From positions 36,159-100,158 of the forward strand of contig JAJYDE010000013.1 of NCBI GenBank assembly GCA_021777755.1: a stretch of DNA of 64,000 nucleotides, given 5' to 3'. Numbering within the stretch: position 1 is the first letter of the stretch; the number at the start of each line of letters is the position of its first letter. Source of the stretch: Deltaproteobacteria bacterium. GTDB taxonomy: Bacteria > Desulfobacterota > Syntrophobacteria > Syntrophobacterales > Syntrophobacteraceae. The notes under the pieces were generated by a model. The model did no database searches, was not told the origin of the DNA, and was given only the letters and a program-made list of their open reading frames with translations. Below are positions 1-9,629 of this stretch, in pieces. A program made the position numbers and the translations under genes.

Positions 1-574
1 GATCATCGTCGATAAAGCCGGCAACACAGATGTCGAGTTGGTGGTTTTCGATAATTTCCCGCAGTATTTTTTCCCCACCGGCCCCCGCACCGTAAATTAT
101 CACGCGCCGGGTACATTTCAGCCACGCTCTCACATCCGGCAGCCCGTAGGCCTTCAACCCACGCAGATTGCCACGCGCGACGTAGAAGGATCGTATGCCC
201 ATGCGCAGCCCTCCGGCAAGGAGGAAAATCAGGATACCGTTCAGGATCAGTATCGATCGAGACAGCTCGTGAAGAGAAAGGAGAAAAACATAGGTGAAGG
301 CACCCATTAGCGAGAAAATGCAGGCCTCGGCCAAGCGCCAGAAATCGACCAGGCTGGTATATCGCCACATCCCCTTGTAAAGGCCGAACATCCCGAATAC
401 AACAGCCTCCATCGGAACGATAAACGGCGCCAGCGCCAACATTTGGTGCACCTGCCTACCGCCCATACCATGCTCGAACCGCAGCAAATAGGCGCAGCTC
501 AATGCCACCACGAAAATTGCCAAATCTGCAAAAAGCATAATGTAAAATCTCAAGTTCTTAAATTGGGACATCAT
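1..574 (-). CDS. Membrane-anchored nucleoside-diphosphate-sugar dehydratase/epimerase, CapD/WbpM/PglF type (5' part only)
   Basis: The gene runs off the left edge of the window, so only the first 191 residues are visible. The start codon is one of two adjacent in-frame ATGs at 574 and 571, with no clear ribosome binding site. About four hydrophobic segments are seen (residues 11-31, 45-64, 83-101, 107-122). They are followed by a Rossmann-like nucleotide-binding loop, VIIYGAGAGGE, near residues 158-168. This order, an N-terminal four-helix anchor and then a CoA-binding-3-like NAD fold, is typical of the CapD/WbpM/PglF family. These enzymes convert UDP-GlcNAc or related sugars to 4-keto-6-deoxy sugars for surface polysaccharide or glycan synthesis at the inner membrane. 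The catalytic short-chain-dehydrogenase part lies outside the window, so the exact substrate cannot be judged. The gene suggests that a polysaccharide cluster continues to the left. Confidence 0.85.
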   Translation of the reverse strand, partial: MMSQFKNLRFYIMLFADLAIFVVALSCAYLLRFEHGMGGRQVHQMLALAPFIVPMEAVVFGMFGLYKGMWRYTSLVDFWRLAEACIFSLMGAFTYVFLLSLHELSRSILILNGILIFLLAGGLRMGIRSFYVARGNLRGLKAYGLPDVRAWLKCTRRVIIYGAGAGGEKILREIIENHQLDICVAGFIDDD

Positions 575-1713
575 GGCTAAGACTTTCGATTCTCTATTTT
601 TGAATGCAGATTGCCGTTGGCGGCACTAAGGGCTCAAAGGATAAGCTACAATTTAATCCTTGTTTAAAATGGCCCCTTTGGCAATGGTGGTCCTTAGCGC
701 AGCCAGGCAGGAATTTCTTGGAGAGGAAGCGATACAGCTCCGCCAACTCGATTACACGAGCATCTAGCAGACTCACAGAAAAAGCATGTTTACCAAGTAC
801 CGACAGGTCCGGATGAATTTATACGCCTGCAGGCACACCGGTAAGTTTAAGAGACGGTTGTTTATTAAAATAGTAATAGTCTCATAAAAAACGCTCAACA
901 CTGTAGCCACCAAAAAGCAAAGGAAATCTCCCTCCGCTCATCTACCCGAATACCTTACTTAAATGACAATAGCGATGGTGGCCGACTCTTTAAAAACAGC
1001 CTCAAAAAATCCCCGCTGCAAAAGTCCCTGGATCGTCTATCGACCGGATTTTCCGCACGTCCATGCGATCCCCCCGCCGGGCTGAATAATCAGCCAGGAC
1101 TGCGGCATAAGTCAGTCAAACAAAAATCTCCCACGATTTAAAATGTCCAGTGCCGGCTTTTGTCGGTTCAGGTCGGTCATTTGGCCTTGCGAGAATACCC
1201 GGACGGTATGCGACAGGCTTCTGCTTTTTTTAGCTTCGGCGACTTGAAATAGCTCAGGCCGCAGCTTGGCAATTTCGCATCGAACCGTGCCTGCCCAAGT
1301 GAGTACGGCAAACAGTTTTCAGCTCCCTTCCCGGCATCGGAGCGCTGTTACCATGACACCCGGCATTTCTGCTGCCTTACAAATTTCAACCGATCTCCCC
1401 ATGGTGGAGAGTATCGCACAGATTTGTGCCGTATTACAAGAAAACAGTTTACTCGCAAAATTTTTCGGCCGAAATCGTCCAGCTCTCAATTCGAACCAAA
1501 TATCGATGGGTAATCGCTGTCAGGCGGTTGTGCGATCTCGGCCCATAATATTGCAGCTCTACAACTTCGGCATTCCAAGCCACCGGAGGCAGGCCTCTGC
1601 CCGTGGCGGACGGGCCGGCTCCGGGGATGGCCCCTGGCCCGCGCCGCTTGAATTCGCCCCGAAGTCTCCTTAATATGTGATTTTTGTTTCCGGACTGCTT
1701 TCAGGGGGAATCA
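575..1713. other. 1.1-kb divergent intergenic spacer without convincing genes
   Basis: This stretch lies between two divergently oriented genes and should carry both promoters. Open frames here are short and have no coding character (60, 70 and 135 codons). The left half, especially around 840-1020, is visibly more A+T-rich than the surrounding genes. I see no tRNA, no transposase remnant and no tandem repeat. A G+C-rich imperfect inverted repeat lies at about 1612-1642, close to the downstream gene. The length is unusual for this otherwise compact window. Confidence 0.5.
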
Positions 1714-2889
1714 ATGACCTTTTCAAACGTCGTTGCGGCATGCGAGAGCGCAAGCACCCCGCAAAGCGATGTCGCGGCCCCCAAAGGGCGTCTCACCTCT
1801 CTTGACGCCTTTCGCGGACTTGCAATCGCTTTGATGATACTTGTCAACAGTCCCGGAGACCCCGGCAATGTCTACTCCATTCTGGGGCATGCCGCCTGGA
1901 ACGGATGGACTCTTGCGGACACGATCTTCCCGGCTTTTCTTTTCATGGTCGGGGTGGCGATCGTTATTTCCCTGGATAAACAAAGTGTGGAAGCAGAGTC
2001 GCACCCGGCGCTCATGGGGCGGATTCTGAAAAGAACGATCATCCTTTTCGCTCTCGGGATTTTTATCAATGTTTTCCCAGGGTTCGATTTTTCCACACTG
2101 CGAATACCGGGAGTTTTGCAAAGAATTGCCGTTTGCTATTTTCTCGTTTGCCTGATCGTTTTAAAAAGCGGCCTGAGGGGCCGTATCCTGTGGCTTGTCG
2201 GCCTGCTCGCTTCCTACTGGCTGATGATGCGCTTCATGCCCGTGCCCGGAATCGGCGCCGGGGTGCTCGAACCGGGCAACAATTTCGCGGCCTGGGTCGA
2301 TTCGCATCTGTTGAAAGGCTTCATGTGGTCCTACTACGGCGGGAAATGGGACCCGGAAGGAATAGTGAGCACGATTCCGGCAATCGCCACGACCCTTTTC
2401 GGGGTACTGGCGGCACAATGGCTCAAATCGTCCTTTTCGGGGGGGCGAAAAGTCGCGGGGATGATCTCGGGCGGCTCCGTGCTCATGCTTGCCGGCCTCC
2501 TTCTAGGTCATTGGCTCCCCATAAACAAAAGCCTCTGGACCAGCACCTTCAGTATCTTCATGGCCGGACTTTCCGTAATAAGTCTGGGGCTTTTTTACTG
2601 GTTTATCGATATCGCCGGGTTTGTCCGGTGGGCAAAACCCCTCGTCATACTGGGCATGAATGCGATAACGGTCTATGTTTTGTCGATTGTCTACGCTCAT
2701 ACTCTCTGGGCGCTGGACCTGGAGATAGCGACCGGGGAAAAGATGAGCTGGCACTCCTATCTTTTTGGACACTTCCACACGCACCTCGGCCCGAAGATGG
2801 ATTCCCTGCTCTGGGCAGTTTGGATCGTGCTATCAATGTACCTTCTGGCATGGCTTTTGTGGCGGAAAAAGATATTCATAAAAATTTGA
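1714..2889 (+). CDS. Heparan-alpha-glucosaminide N-acetyltransferase-like membrane protein (NagX/DUF5009 family)
   Basis: The product is a polytopic inner-membrane protein of 391 residues with about ten hydrophobic segments. It opens with a family-typical stretch around residues 26-45 containing RLTSLDAFRGL, seen in NagX and HGSNAT relatives. These proteins transfer or are thought to transfer acyl groups from acetyl-CoA across the membrane to amino sugars. The start at 1714 is preferred because AGGGGGA lies a few bases upstream; an in-frame TTG at 1684 would add ten residues of no merit. The neighbour on the left is a polysaccharide gene, which is compatible with surface-sugar modification, but the substrate is inference. 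Nothing looks truncated. Confidence 0.8.
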   Translation: MTFSNVVAACESASTPQSDVAAPKGRLTSLDAFRGLAIALMILVNSPGDPGNVYSILGHAAWNGWTLADTIFPAFLFMVGVAIVISLDKQSVEAESHPALMGRILKRTIILFALGIFINVFPGFDFSTLRIPGVLQRIAVCYFLVCLIVLKSGLRGRILWLVGLLASYWLMMRFMPVPGIGAGVLEPGNNFAAWVDSHLLKGFMWSYYGGKWDPEGIVSTIPAIATTLFGVLAAQWLKSSFSGGRKVAGMISGGSVLMLAGLLLGHWLPINKSLWTSTFSIFMAGLSVISLGLFYWFIDIAGFVRWAKPLVILGMNAITVYVLSIVYAHTLWALDLEIATGEKMSWHSYLFGHFHTHLGPKMDSLLWAVWIVLSMYLLAWLLWRKKIFIKI

Positions 2890-2905
2890 TATAACGTTCG
2901 GCAAT

Positions 2906-3610
2906 CTAGCGCGGGGTCCCCGAGTACATATAGAGCAGGCTCCCGTCCTTGATCTTGTCGATGACGCCTTCGGCCGCGCGCATGGGGATGGCCGGGCACC
3001 CCTCGCTCAGGCCGAGCCTTGCGATCCCGTGGAGTCGGCGGTTGAGTTCGATGGCCTCCGAGCTTACGTAATAGGCGCCGTGCATCACAATTTTGCGGGA
3101 AAGCGAATTATCGTTGACGCCCTTTTGAAGCCCGTAGAGAACCAGGCTCGCGCCGTGGGGGCCGAAGTATTCGGGACCCGTGAGGAAAAACCCGCGAGGG
3201 GTTTCAAAGGACTCCGGTCTGTTCGAAAACCGGGTGGCGTAGAGCCTTCCGGAGTTTTTCCCGTGGGAGACCAGGAGCCTTTTGACATCCCCCGAAGCCA
3301 GGTCGATAAGAAAGAGTCTTCTGCTCGTGGATGGTTCGGTGTAGTCTATTATGGTGAGAAAGCGCCGGTTGGTAAACTCGACCCGGTGAAGTTTGAGGTA
3401 GCGCACGGCCCGGGTAAGAGCGCAATAGGGCAGGTAGGATTTTTTCGCGCGCCGATACAGCCGCGGGGAACAGTCCAGCGAAGCCGCGGGCGCCGGCAGG
3501 GGGCTGTAAATAGGCGCACCGGCACGGCAAAGCCGATTTGCCGGCAGCGTAAACCCAAAAAGGCAAAAAGCCGCAACTGCCAAAAACAGTCCGCGTACCC
3601 TCTTTTGCAT
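2906..3610 (-). CDS. Murein L,D-transpeptidase catalytic domain family protein (YkuD_2-like)
   Basis: The protein has 234 residues with an N-terminal hydrophobic signal (about residues 5-22), so it is probably exported. The C-terminal half has the signature of the YkuD_2 branch: an HG motif (VMHGAYY), then, after a helix-rich spacer, LGLSEGCPAIP with the presumed catalytic cysteine. Members are expected to act on peptidoglycan cross-links or lipoprotein attachment in the periplasm. The start at 3610 has AAGGAG about eight bases upstream; a longer frame to 3694 adds an unlikely leader. It ends 17 bp from the convergent upstream gene on the other strand and is a single-gene unit. Family membership is fairly safe; the actual reaction is inferred. 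Confidence 0.78.
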   Translation of the reverse strand: MQKRVRGLFLAVAAFCLFGFTLPANRLCRAGAPIYSPLPAPAASLDCSPRLYRRAKKSYLPYCALTRAVRYLKLHRVEFTNRRFLTIIDYTEPSTSRRLFLIDLASGDVKRLLVSHGKNSGRLYATRFSNRPESFETPRGFFLTGPEYFGPHGASLVLYGLQKGVNDNSLSRKIVMHGAYYVSSEAIELNRRLHGIARLGLSEGCPAIPMRAAEGVIDKIKDGSLLYMYSGTPR

Positions 3611-3744
3611 ATTCGGATACTCCTTGCCGAGGGGGTCGGCGAAGCGCCGTGAAAACAGACGTAATACGGTGATTAAATTCAAAATCACGGGCAATTTATA
3701 TCAAGAGCGTCAGAAAGTCAAAGTGTGATCGAAGGAGGAAACAA

Positions 3745-4875
3745 ATGGCCCGCCGGGTTGCAATCCATGGCTATTGCGACAACCGCTTCCATGAGGTCGC
3801 GGAAAGGTTTGCGAGAAATTTCGAAATGGGCCTGGAACTGGGGGCCTCCTTTGCGGCGACCATCGACGGAGAGTATGTCATCGATTTGTGGGGCGGGTGG
3901 GCAAACGAGGCCGGCACGGAGCCCTGGAGACGGGACACGATCACCAATGTTTACTCCACCACCAAAGTGATGACCGCGCTTTGCGTGCTCATCCTGGTCG
4001 ATAGAGGCCTGCTCGACCTCGACTCGCCCGTGGCCGCCCACTGGCCGAAGTTTTCACAGGCGGGCAAGGGGCGCATCCCGCTGCGCTGGATTATGAGCCA
4101 CTGCTCGGGGCTTTCGGGTTTCGATGAACCGCTTCCCGTGGAGGCCTTGTATGACTGGGAAAGAATCATCAGGGTCCTGGAGCGCCAGGAACCCTGGTGG
4201 GAACCCGGAACCAGGAGCGGCTATCATTCGATTACCTTCGGCTATCTTCTGGGCGAACTGGTGCGGCGCGTATCGGGCAAGACCCCCGGCGCCTTTTTCC
4301 GCGATGAAGTGGCAATTCCCCTCGGGGCGGATTTCCATATCGGTCTGCCTGAGGAGCACGAGGGCCGTGTGGCGGAAATGACCAGGATGAGTGGAATACT
4401 GCCGGGTCAAATCGATCCCGAATCGATTGCCGCAAAGACCTTTTACAACCCTCCGCTCATCCCCGGATTTTCCGATCGGGCGTGGAGGGCCGCGGAAATC
4501 CCGGCCAGCAACGGGCACGGAAACGCCCGGTCGGTGGCAAGGATCGGCACGCTTCTGGCCTGCGGAGGCAGCCTGGAAGGCCGGTTTTTTCTCTCCCGAG
4601 CAACGGTCCGCCGTGCGCTCGAAGAGCAGATGAGCGGGGTGGACCTGGTGCTCGGACTTCCCATACGCTGGGGGCTGGGGTTCGGACTGGCCAACGACAA
4701 GGCCCCGTTTCTGAGCCCGCGCTCCTTCTATTGGGCCGGTCTTGGCGGTTCCTGGGTGGAAATGGATCTCGACACCCGAATCTGTTTTTCCTACGTGATG
4801 AACAAGCTGCAACACAATCTCGCCGGAGATCCGCGAATGTATTCTTTGAGGGAGGCCTTTTTCTCCGCGCTATGA
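3745..4875 (+). CDS. Serine hydrolase of the beta-lactamase/EstB esterase fold (class C-like)
   Basis: The protein has 376 residues and no signal peptide, so it is likely cytoplasmic. The nucleophile motif S-x-x-K is STTK at residues 71-74. A tyrosine in SGYHS near residue 160 matches the Y-x-S/N element, as in EstB-type carboxylesterases and D-aminopeptidase-like enzymes. The length equals that of family esterases. The ATG at 3745 is preceded by GGAGGAA at good spacing. It probably hydrolyses small esters or amides; antibiotic resistance is unlikely without a secretion signal. It is convergent with zwf, with an inverted repeat between them. Confidence 0.82.
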   Translation: MARRVAIHGYCDNRFHEVAERFARNFEMGLELGASFAATIDGEYVIDLWGGWANEAGTEPWRRDTITNVYSTTKVMTALCVLILVDRGLLDLDSPVAAHWPKFSQAGKGRIPLRWIMSHCSGLSGFDEPLPVEALYDWERIIRVLERQEPWWEPGTRSGYHSITFGYLLGELVRRVSGKTPGAFFRDEVAIPLGADFHIGLPEEHEGRVAEMTRMSGILPGQIDPESIAAKTFYNPPLIPGFSDRAWRAAEIPASNGHGNARSVARIGTLLACGGSLEGRFFLSRATVRRALEEQMSGVDLVLGLPIRWGLGFGLANDKAPFLSPRSFYWAGLGGSWVEMDLDTRICFSYVMNKLQHNLAGDPRMYSLREAFFSAL

Positions 4876-4880
4876 TGAAG

Positions 4881-4956
4881 GGAGGACGGAAGGACGGATA
4901 TTCTCCGAACCATTCATTTTCTGTTTTCCGTTTTCTGTCCTCCGTCCTCCGCCTCC
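4881..4956. repeat. Imperfect purine-rich inverted repeat between convergent genes (possible bidirectional terminator)
   Basis: The left arm is 4881-4898 (GGAGGACGGAAGGACGGA) and the right arm is 4941-4956 (TCCGTCCTCCGCCTCC). They pair with two small bulges. The arm sequences are also internally repetitive (GGACGGA units). The element overlaps the last codons of zwf, which reads through the right arm and stops in the loop. Similar GGACGGA-type motifs occur at 42962-43000 and near 49214. Confidence 0.5.
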
Positions 4957-6497
4957 CTGTCCACCCGGCATGAGGCAAGATCTTCCCGGCACTGCAGGAA
5001 AGTTGGCAGGGTCCAGCTTCGCCCGTCCCTGGCAATGAATATATCAGCCGATTCGGGCCCCCAACTTCCGGCATGATAGTTCGGAAAATCGGTCGGGTTG
5101 ACCGACTGCCACTTGTCCAGGATGGGGGCGATCACGGCCCAGGCCGCCTCGGTTTGATCCGATCTCATGAAAAGGGTCGAATCTCCCCGCACCACATCGA
5201 GCAGCAGGGTCTCATAGGCTTCGGGCGAGCGGGTCCTGAACGCCTCCCGGTAATAGAACTGCATCATGACCGGCGCAAGCGCCATGCTTGGCCCCGGGTG
5301 CTTTACCTCGAAGCGCAGAAGGATGCCTTCCTCGGGCTGAATGGCCATCACCAGCCGGTTGGGGCGGGAATCGGCAAGGGCCGCGCCCGGAAATGCCTGG
5401 TGGGGCACGGGGCGAAAGTGGATGCAGACCTCCGAAATTCTTGCCGGCAGCCGCTTTCCGGTACGCAGGTAAAACGGCACGTCCTGCCAGCGCCAATTGT
5501 CCACGAAAAATCTCACGGCGGCAAAGGTTTCCGTGGTTGAAGCCGGGGCAACCCCGGCTTCGGACCGGTAGGGCGGGACGCGCTCTCCCCGGATTAAACC
5601 CGACCCGTACTGGCCCCGCACCGCATTTTGGCCCACCTGGTCGGCGGTGATGGGCCGAATGGCGCGCAAAACATCCACCTTTTTCTGGCGGATCTCATCG
5701 CTGCCAAAAGAAACGGGGGCTTCCATGGCAACCAGGCAAAGGATTTGGAGAAGGTGGTTCTGAATGATGTCCCGAAGGGCCCCCGCGTGTTCGTAGTAAC
5801 CGCTTCGATGGCCGATTCCGTCCTCTTCGGCCACGGTGATCTGCACGTGATCGATGTAGCGGCGGTTCCAGATAGGCTCGAAGAGGGCGTTGCCGAACCG
5901 GAAGGCGATGATGTTCTGAACGGTCTCTTTTCCCAGGTAATGGTCTATGCGGTAGATTTGGGATTCCAGGAAATGTTCGGCCAGGATCCGATCGAGCCGG
6001 CGCGCCGACTCCGGGTCATGACCGAAGGGCTTTTCCACCACGATCCTGGCCTGGCTTCGATCGCGATTGAGCTTCTCGCCCGCAAGCCCCGAGGCTATGG
6101 GTTTGAACATATCCGGCGGCACGGCCAGGTAGAAGATTCGAATGGCCCTCCCGGAAATCTGCTCGTCATAGGCGGCAAGCTCCTTGGCAATGGCCGCAAA
6201 CGCCCGGGAATCGCCAAGATCGGACTCCAGGAAAAAGACATTGGAGGAAAAATCCTCCCAGCTCTTTTCATCGACCTCGCCGCGGTCGGAAAATTGATCC
6301 ACCCCTTCCCTCAAGCGCCGGCGATAGGACTCGTCGCTCAGTTGGTTGCGCCCCGTCCCCAGGACCTTGAACCGGGCGGGAAGCCTGCCGTCGAGAAAAA
6401 GATTGTACAGGGCGGGGATGAGCTTTCGCCAGGCAAGATCGCCCCCTCCGCCGAAGATCACGAACACTGTGGCGCTCCCGGGTTTATCGCCGGCCAT
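4914..6497 (-). CDS. zwf: Glucose-6-phosphate 1-dehydrogenase
   Basis: This enzyme oxidises glucose-6-phosphate to 6-phosphogluconolactone with NAD(P), the entry step of the oxidative pentose phosphate pathway. The 527-residue protein shows the N-terminal dinucleotide loop IFGGGGDL (residues 14-21), the EKPFGHD element and the substrate-binding RIDHYLGK at 183-190, including the active-site Asp-His pair. I choose the start at 6497 because AGGAG lies eight bases upstream; in-frame starts at 6518 lack a site. It is the last gene of the tkt-tal-zwf operon, 28 bp after tal. The final 20 or so residues are encoded by a repetitive purine-rich tract and look like a recent extension. No phosphogluconolactonase or gnd gene is present next to it. 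Confidence 0.95.
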   Translation of the reverse strand: MAGDKPGSATVFVIFGGGGDLAWRKLIPALYNLFLDGRLPARFKVLGTGRNQLSDESYRRRLREGVDQFSDRGEVDEKSWEDFSSNVFFLESDLGDSRAFAAIAKELAAYDEQISGRAIRIFYLAVPPDMFKPIASGLAGEKLNRDRSQARIVVEKPFGHDPESARRLDRILAEHFLESQIYRIDHYLGKETVQNIIAFRFGNALFEPIWNRRYIDHVQITVAEEDGIGHRSGYYEHAGALRDIIQNHLLQILCLVAMEAPVSFGSDEIRQKKVDVLRAIRPITADQVGQNAVRGQYGSGLIRGERVPPYRSEAGVAPASTTETFAAVRFFVDNWRWQDVPFYLRTGKRLPARISEVCIHFRPVPHQAFPGAALADSRPNRLVMAIQPEEGILLRFEVKHPGPSMALAPVMMQFYYREAFRTRSPEAYETLLLDVVRGDSTLFMRSDQTEAAWAVIAPILDKWQSVNPTDFPNYHAGSWGPESADIFIARDGRSWTLPTFLQCREDLASCRVDREAEDGGQKTENRK

Positions 6498-6525
6498 CGA
6501 AGAGTCTCCTGTCATCAACTCGGGC

Positions 6526-7626
6526 TCATGAGCCGCATTTTTTTTGGATATTGGACATCAGGCTGTCGAAGGGCTTGTTGAACTTTTCTATCCCCTCCTC
6601 TTCCAGCCCGCGGGTGACCTCATCGATATTTATCCCCAGGGGGGCAAGCTTTGCAAGACACTTTTGCGCCTCGGCAAGGCCTTCTTCAAGGCGCGGCTCG
6701 GGATTGCCGTGATCGCGATAAGCTTTCAGAGTCTTCATCGGCATGGTGTTGACGGTTTCGGGACCGATAAGAGCCTCCACATATTTAAGATCCGAATATC
6801 GGGGGTCTTTTGAACCGGTGCTGGCCCACAGGAGCCTCTGGGGCTGCGCCCCCCGCCGGGCAAGACTTCTGAACCGCTCTGCGCCAAAAATCTCTTTATA
6901 CATCTGGTAAGCCACCTTGGCGCTCGCTATGGCGACCTGCCCGCGCAGTTCGCCTCCCTCGGCCGTGCCGGCTTTTTCGAGCATCGGGTCCACCATGACG
7001 TCCATGCGGCTCAGAAAAAAACTTGCCACCGAAGCGATGCCCGCAACCGTAAGCCCCCTGGCCACCCGGTCCTCGAGGCCGGAGATAAAGGCCTCGGCCA
7101 CCAACCGGTAGCGGGGAAGTCCGAAAAGCAGGGTAGCGTTGACGTTCATCCCCTCGGCGATCAACCGCCGAATGGCCTTCAGCCCTTCGGCCGTGGCCGG
7201 AACCTTGATCATGACGTTTGGCCGCGAAAGCCTTTTCCACAACAGCCGGGCTTCCTCGACGGTGGCCTCCTCGCCTCGGGCGAGGTGAGGGTTTACCTCG
7301 ATACTGACAAAACCGTCCCTGCCCGAGAGTTTGTCAAAAACCGGCCTCAGGATATCCGCAGCCCGCCCGACATCTTCGGTCGCAAGGGTCTCGTAGATTT
7401 CCGCAGCACTTTTTCCCTTGCGCCCGAGGCCGCGGATAACCTCGTCGTAAGCCTCGCTTCCCTCTATGGCTTCATCGAAAATACTGGGATTGGAGGTTAT
7501 CCCTCTGAGTCCGTCTTCGACGATCAGACCTTTGAGTTCACCCGACTCGATAAGATGGCGATGAATATAGTCGAGCCAGACGCCCTGCCCGAAAGACCCC
7601 ACTTTTACCAAAGGATTTTGTTCCAT
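6526..7626 (-). CDS. tal: Transaldolase
   Basis: Transaldolase moves a dihydroxyacetone unit from sedoheptulose-7-phosphate to glyceraldehyde-3-phosphate in the non-oxidative pentose phosphate pathway. The 366-residue length and opening belong to the longer bacterial/plant-like subgroup. ITSNPSIF (residues 43-50) and the Schiff-base lysine in MIKVPAT (Lys141) are intact, and the C-terminal part keeps the WASTGSKDP substrate loop. An AAGGTGG site precedes the ATG. It sits between tkt (20 bp upstream) and zwf (28 bp downstream) in one transcription direction, so the three are probably co-transcribed and balance sugar-phosphate supply with NADPH formation. Confidence 0.95.
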   Translation of the reverse strand: MEQNPLVKVGSFGQGVWLDYIHRHLIESGELKGLIVEDGLRGITSNPSIFDEAIEGSEAYDEVIRGLGRKGKSAAEIYETLATEDVGRAADILRPVFDKLSGRDGFVSIEVNPHLARGEEATVEEARLLWKRLSRPNVMIKVPATAEGLKAIRRLIAEGMNVNATLLFGLPRYRLVAEAFISGLEDRVARGLTVAGIASVASFFLSRMDVMVDPMLEKAGTAEGGELRGQVAIASAKVAYQMYKEIFGAERFRSLARRGAQPQRLLWASTGSKDPRYSDLKYVEALIGPETVNTMPMKTLKAYRDHGNPEPRLEEGLAEAQKCLAKLAPLGINIDEVTRGLEEEGIEKFNKPFDSLMSNIQKKCGS

Positions 7627-7645
7627 GATGACCCGCCACCTTTTT

Positions 7646-9529
7646 TCATCCCCGCGAGCCGGGAATATCGACCGCCTTGCGCCTTCGCTTCCACAGGACC
7701 TCTTTTACCTTCGCCACAATCGCCTTTCGGGATATCTCCTCAAAATCGAGAAGTTCCCCTGGCAGGCCGCTTTTCGGCTTTTTGCGCACAGCCAGCGAAT
7801 GGACCGGTAGTCCCGTATTGCCCAAGGCCGATCTTACGGCCTCACCAATTCCTCCCTCCGGGTAATGGTCTTCCACGGTGATAACAAACCCCGTGGCCTT
7901 GGCGGCCTCCATCAATCCCGCTTCGTCCACGGGCTTGACCGAGTAGAGATCGATCACCCTGATGGCGATTCCCTCAATTTTGAGATCATCGAAGGCCTTT
8001 AGAGCCTCATGCAGGGTAACCCCCGCCCCGACGACCGTGGCCACGTCCGCCTCGCTCCTTCGCAAAACCTTGCTGCCGCCGATTTCGAATTGCTCCTTGG
8101 AGTCGTAAATTATCGGAGTATCCATCCTGGTGGTGCGGATATAGACGATCCCGCGGTGGGCGGCCGCCTTTTCGACAAGCGCATCGGTCGAGACCCCGTC
8201 GCAGGGATAAAACACGACGGAGTCGGGAATGGCCCGAAACATCGCGATATCTTCGAGCCCCATCTGGGAAGGGCCGTCCTGGCCGATGGAGACCCCGGCA
8301 TGAGAGCCCGCGAACTTGATGTTCGCATCCGAGTAGCGACTCATTCGGATTTGGTCGTAGGCCCGGCTGAAGAATGCGGCAAAGGTTGAAACAAAGGGAA
8401 TCTTGCCGCTTCGCGAAAGACCTGTCGCGGCTCCGACCATATTCTGCTCGGCGATATACATCTCGAAGAAGCGCTCCGGGTGCTCGGCCTTGAACGTATC
8501 GGCCCCGGTTGAATTGCTCACCTCGCCATCCAGGCTGACAATCCTTGGATATTGCGGATAAATGCGCGCCAGGGCTTTCCCATAGGCTTTCCTGGTGGCA
8601 ATCGGCCTGCCCGCGGCAAAATTCCTCCCGGGCGCCTTCCGGGGCTCAATTACCACCGGCCGGAGATCTTCGGGCATGGAAATATGTCCCCGCACCGAAG
8701 TGTCGATTTCGCCAAGCTCGGCCAGGGCCTTGGCCAGCTCGTTTTCATCCAGCGTTTTCCCGTGCCAGCCCTCTTTATCCTCGAGGAAGGAAACCCCTTT
8801 GCCCTTGATCGTTCTTGCCACGATCATCACCGGCTCCTCGGCACCAAGGGCTTTTTCGAAGGCGTCCAAAACCTGGGGATAGGAATGGCCGTCGATTATG
8901 ATGGTTTGCCATCCGAAGGCCGCAACCCTTGTCGCGTAGGTATCCAGATCGTGGCCCGGCATGGTTTCACCGCGCTGTCCCAGCCGGTTGACATCGAGCA
9001 CGCCGATGAGGTTGTCGAGCTTGTAGTGGGCCGCGATCTGCATGGCTTCCCACTGCGAGCCTTCAGCCATTTCACTGTCGCCCAGGAGCACGTAGGTGCG
9101 ATAGGGCAGTTTGTCCAGGTACTTGGCGTTCAGGGCCGTCCCGACACCAATCGAAAGCCCCTGGCCAAGAGAGCCGGTGGCCGCCTCGGTATAGCGGAAG
9201 GCAACGGTCGGGTGACCCTCCAGAGGACTGTCGAATTTTCTGTAGCCGGCAAGCTCCTCTTCGCCCAATACTCCGGCAACGGCCCACAGGGCGTAGAAAA
9301 GCGGCGAGGCATGGCCCTTGCTGAAAATCAGCCGGTCGTTATTGGGACTGTCCGGATGGTCCGGGTCGTACCGGAAGGCCCCGCCGAAAAGAAGGCCGGC
9401 CATAAGTTCGATTGCCGACAAAGAGGAGGTCGGATGTCCCGAGCCCGCCCTCGTGGTCATCACAAGACAGTGCCGGCGAATGAGCCGGCTGATTTTTTCG
9501 AGATTTTCCAGCTTGGCGCGATCCTGCAT
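7646..9529 (-). CDS. tkt: Transketolase
   Basis: This thiamine-diphosphate enzyme transfers two-carbon ketol units between sugar phosphates. The single 627-residue polypeptide contains all three domains. The N-terminal pyrimidine-binding part carries GSGHPTSS and FSKGHASPLFYA. The diphosphate-binding region has GDSEMAEGSQWEA. The second domain has AEQNMVGAATGLS with the catalytic glutamate and QDGPSQMGLED. The length is slightly shorter than the 660 residues of many homologs, but no motif is lost. A GGAGCCGGAAC site precedes the ATG. It is the first gene of the leftward tkt-tal-zwf operon and is divergent from murI across a 167-bp promoter region. Confidence 0.95.
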   Translation of the reverse strand: MQDRAKLENLEKISRLIRRHCLVMTTRAGSGHPTSSLSAIELMAGLLFGGAFRYDPDHPDSPNNDRLIFSKGHASPLFYALWAVAGVLGEEELAGYRKFDSPLEGHPTVAFRYTEAATGSLGQGLSIGVGTALNAKYLDKLPYRTYVLLGDSEMAEGSQWEAMQIAAHYKLDNLIGVLDVNRLGQRGETMPGHDLDTYATRVAAFGWQTIIIDGHSYPQVLDAFEKALGAEEPVMIVARTIKGKGVSFLEDKEGWHGKTLDENELAKALAELGEIDTSVRGHISMPEDLRPVVIEPRKAPGRNFAAGRPIATRKAYGKALARIYPQYPRIVSLDGEVSNSTGADTFKAEHPERFFEMYIAEQNMVGAATGLSRSGKIPFVSTFAAFFSRAYDQIRMSRYSDANIKFAGSHAGVSIGQDGPSQMGLEDIAMFRAIPDSVVFYPCDGVSTDALVEKAAAHRGIVYIRTTRMDTPIIYDSKEQFEIGGSKVLRRSEADVATVVGAGVTLHEALKAFDDLKIEGIAIRVIDLYSVKPVDEAGLMEAAKATGFVITVEDHYPEGGIGEAVRSALGNTGLPVHSLAVRKKPKSGLPGELLDFEEISRKAIVAKVKEVLWKRRRKAVDIPGSRG

Positions 9530-9629
9530 GTTCCGGCTCCTCCATGGTAGAGAAAAGTCAAATCGGCGAACGCTTCACCATATTATAATCAGCGCCGAGC
9601 AATTTTACCCTGCCCCGGGAGATCCATTC

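Noticed and set aside
456..463. GGCGGTAG (ops/JUMPstart-like) on the minus strand
   Set aside because: It lies within the coding region of the dehydratase gene rather than in a leader, and eight bases occur by chance.
1266..1673. 135-codon plus-strand frame in the left spacer
   Set aside because: No ribosome binding site, no domain pattern, and biased low-complexity ending.
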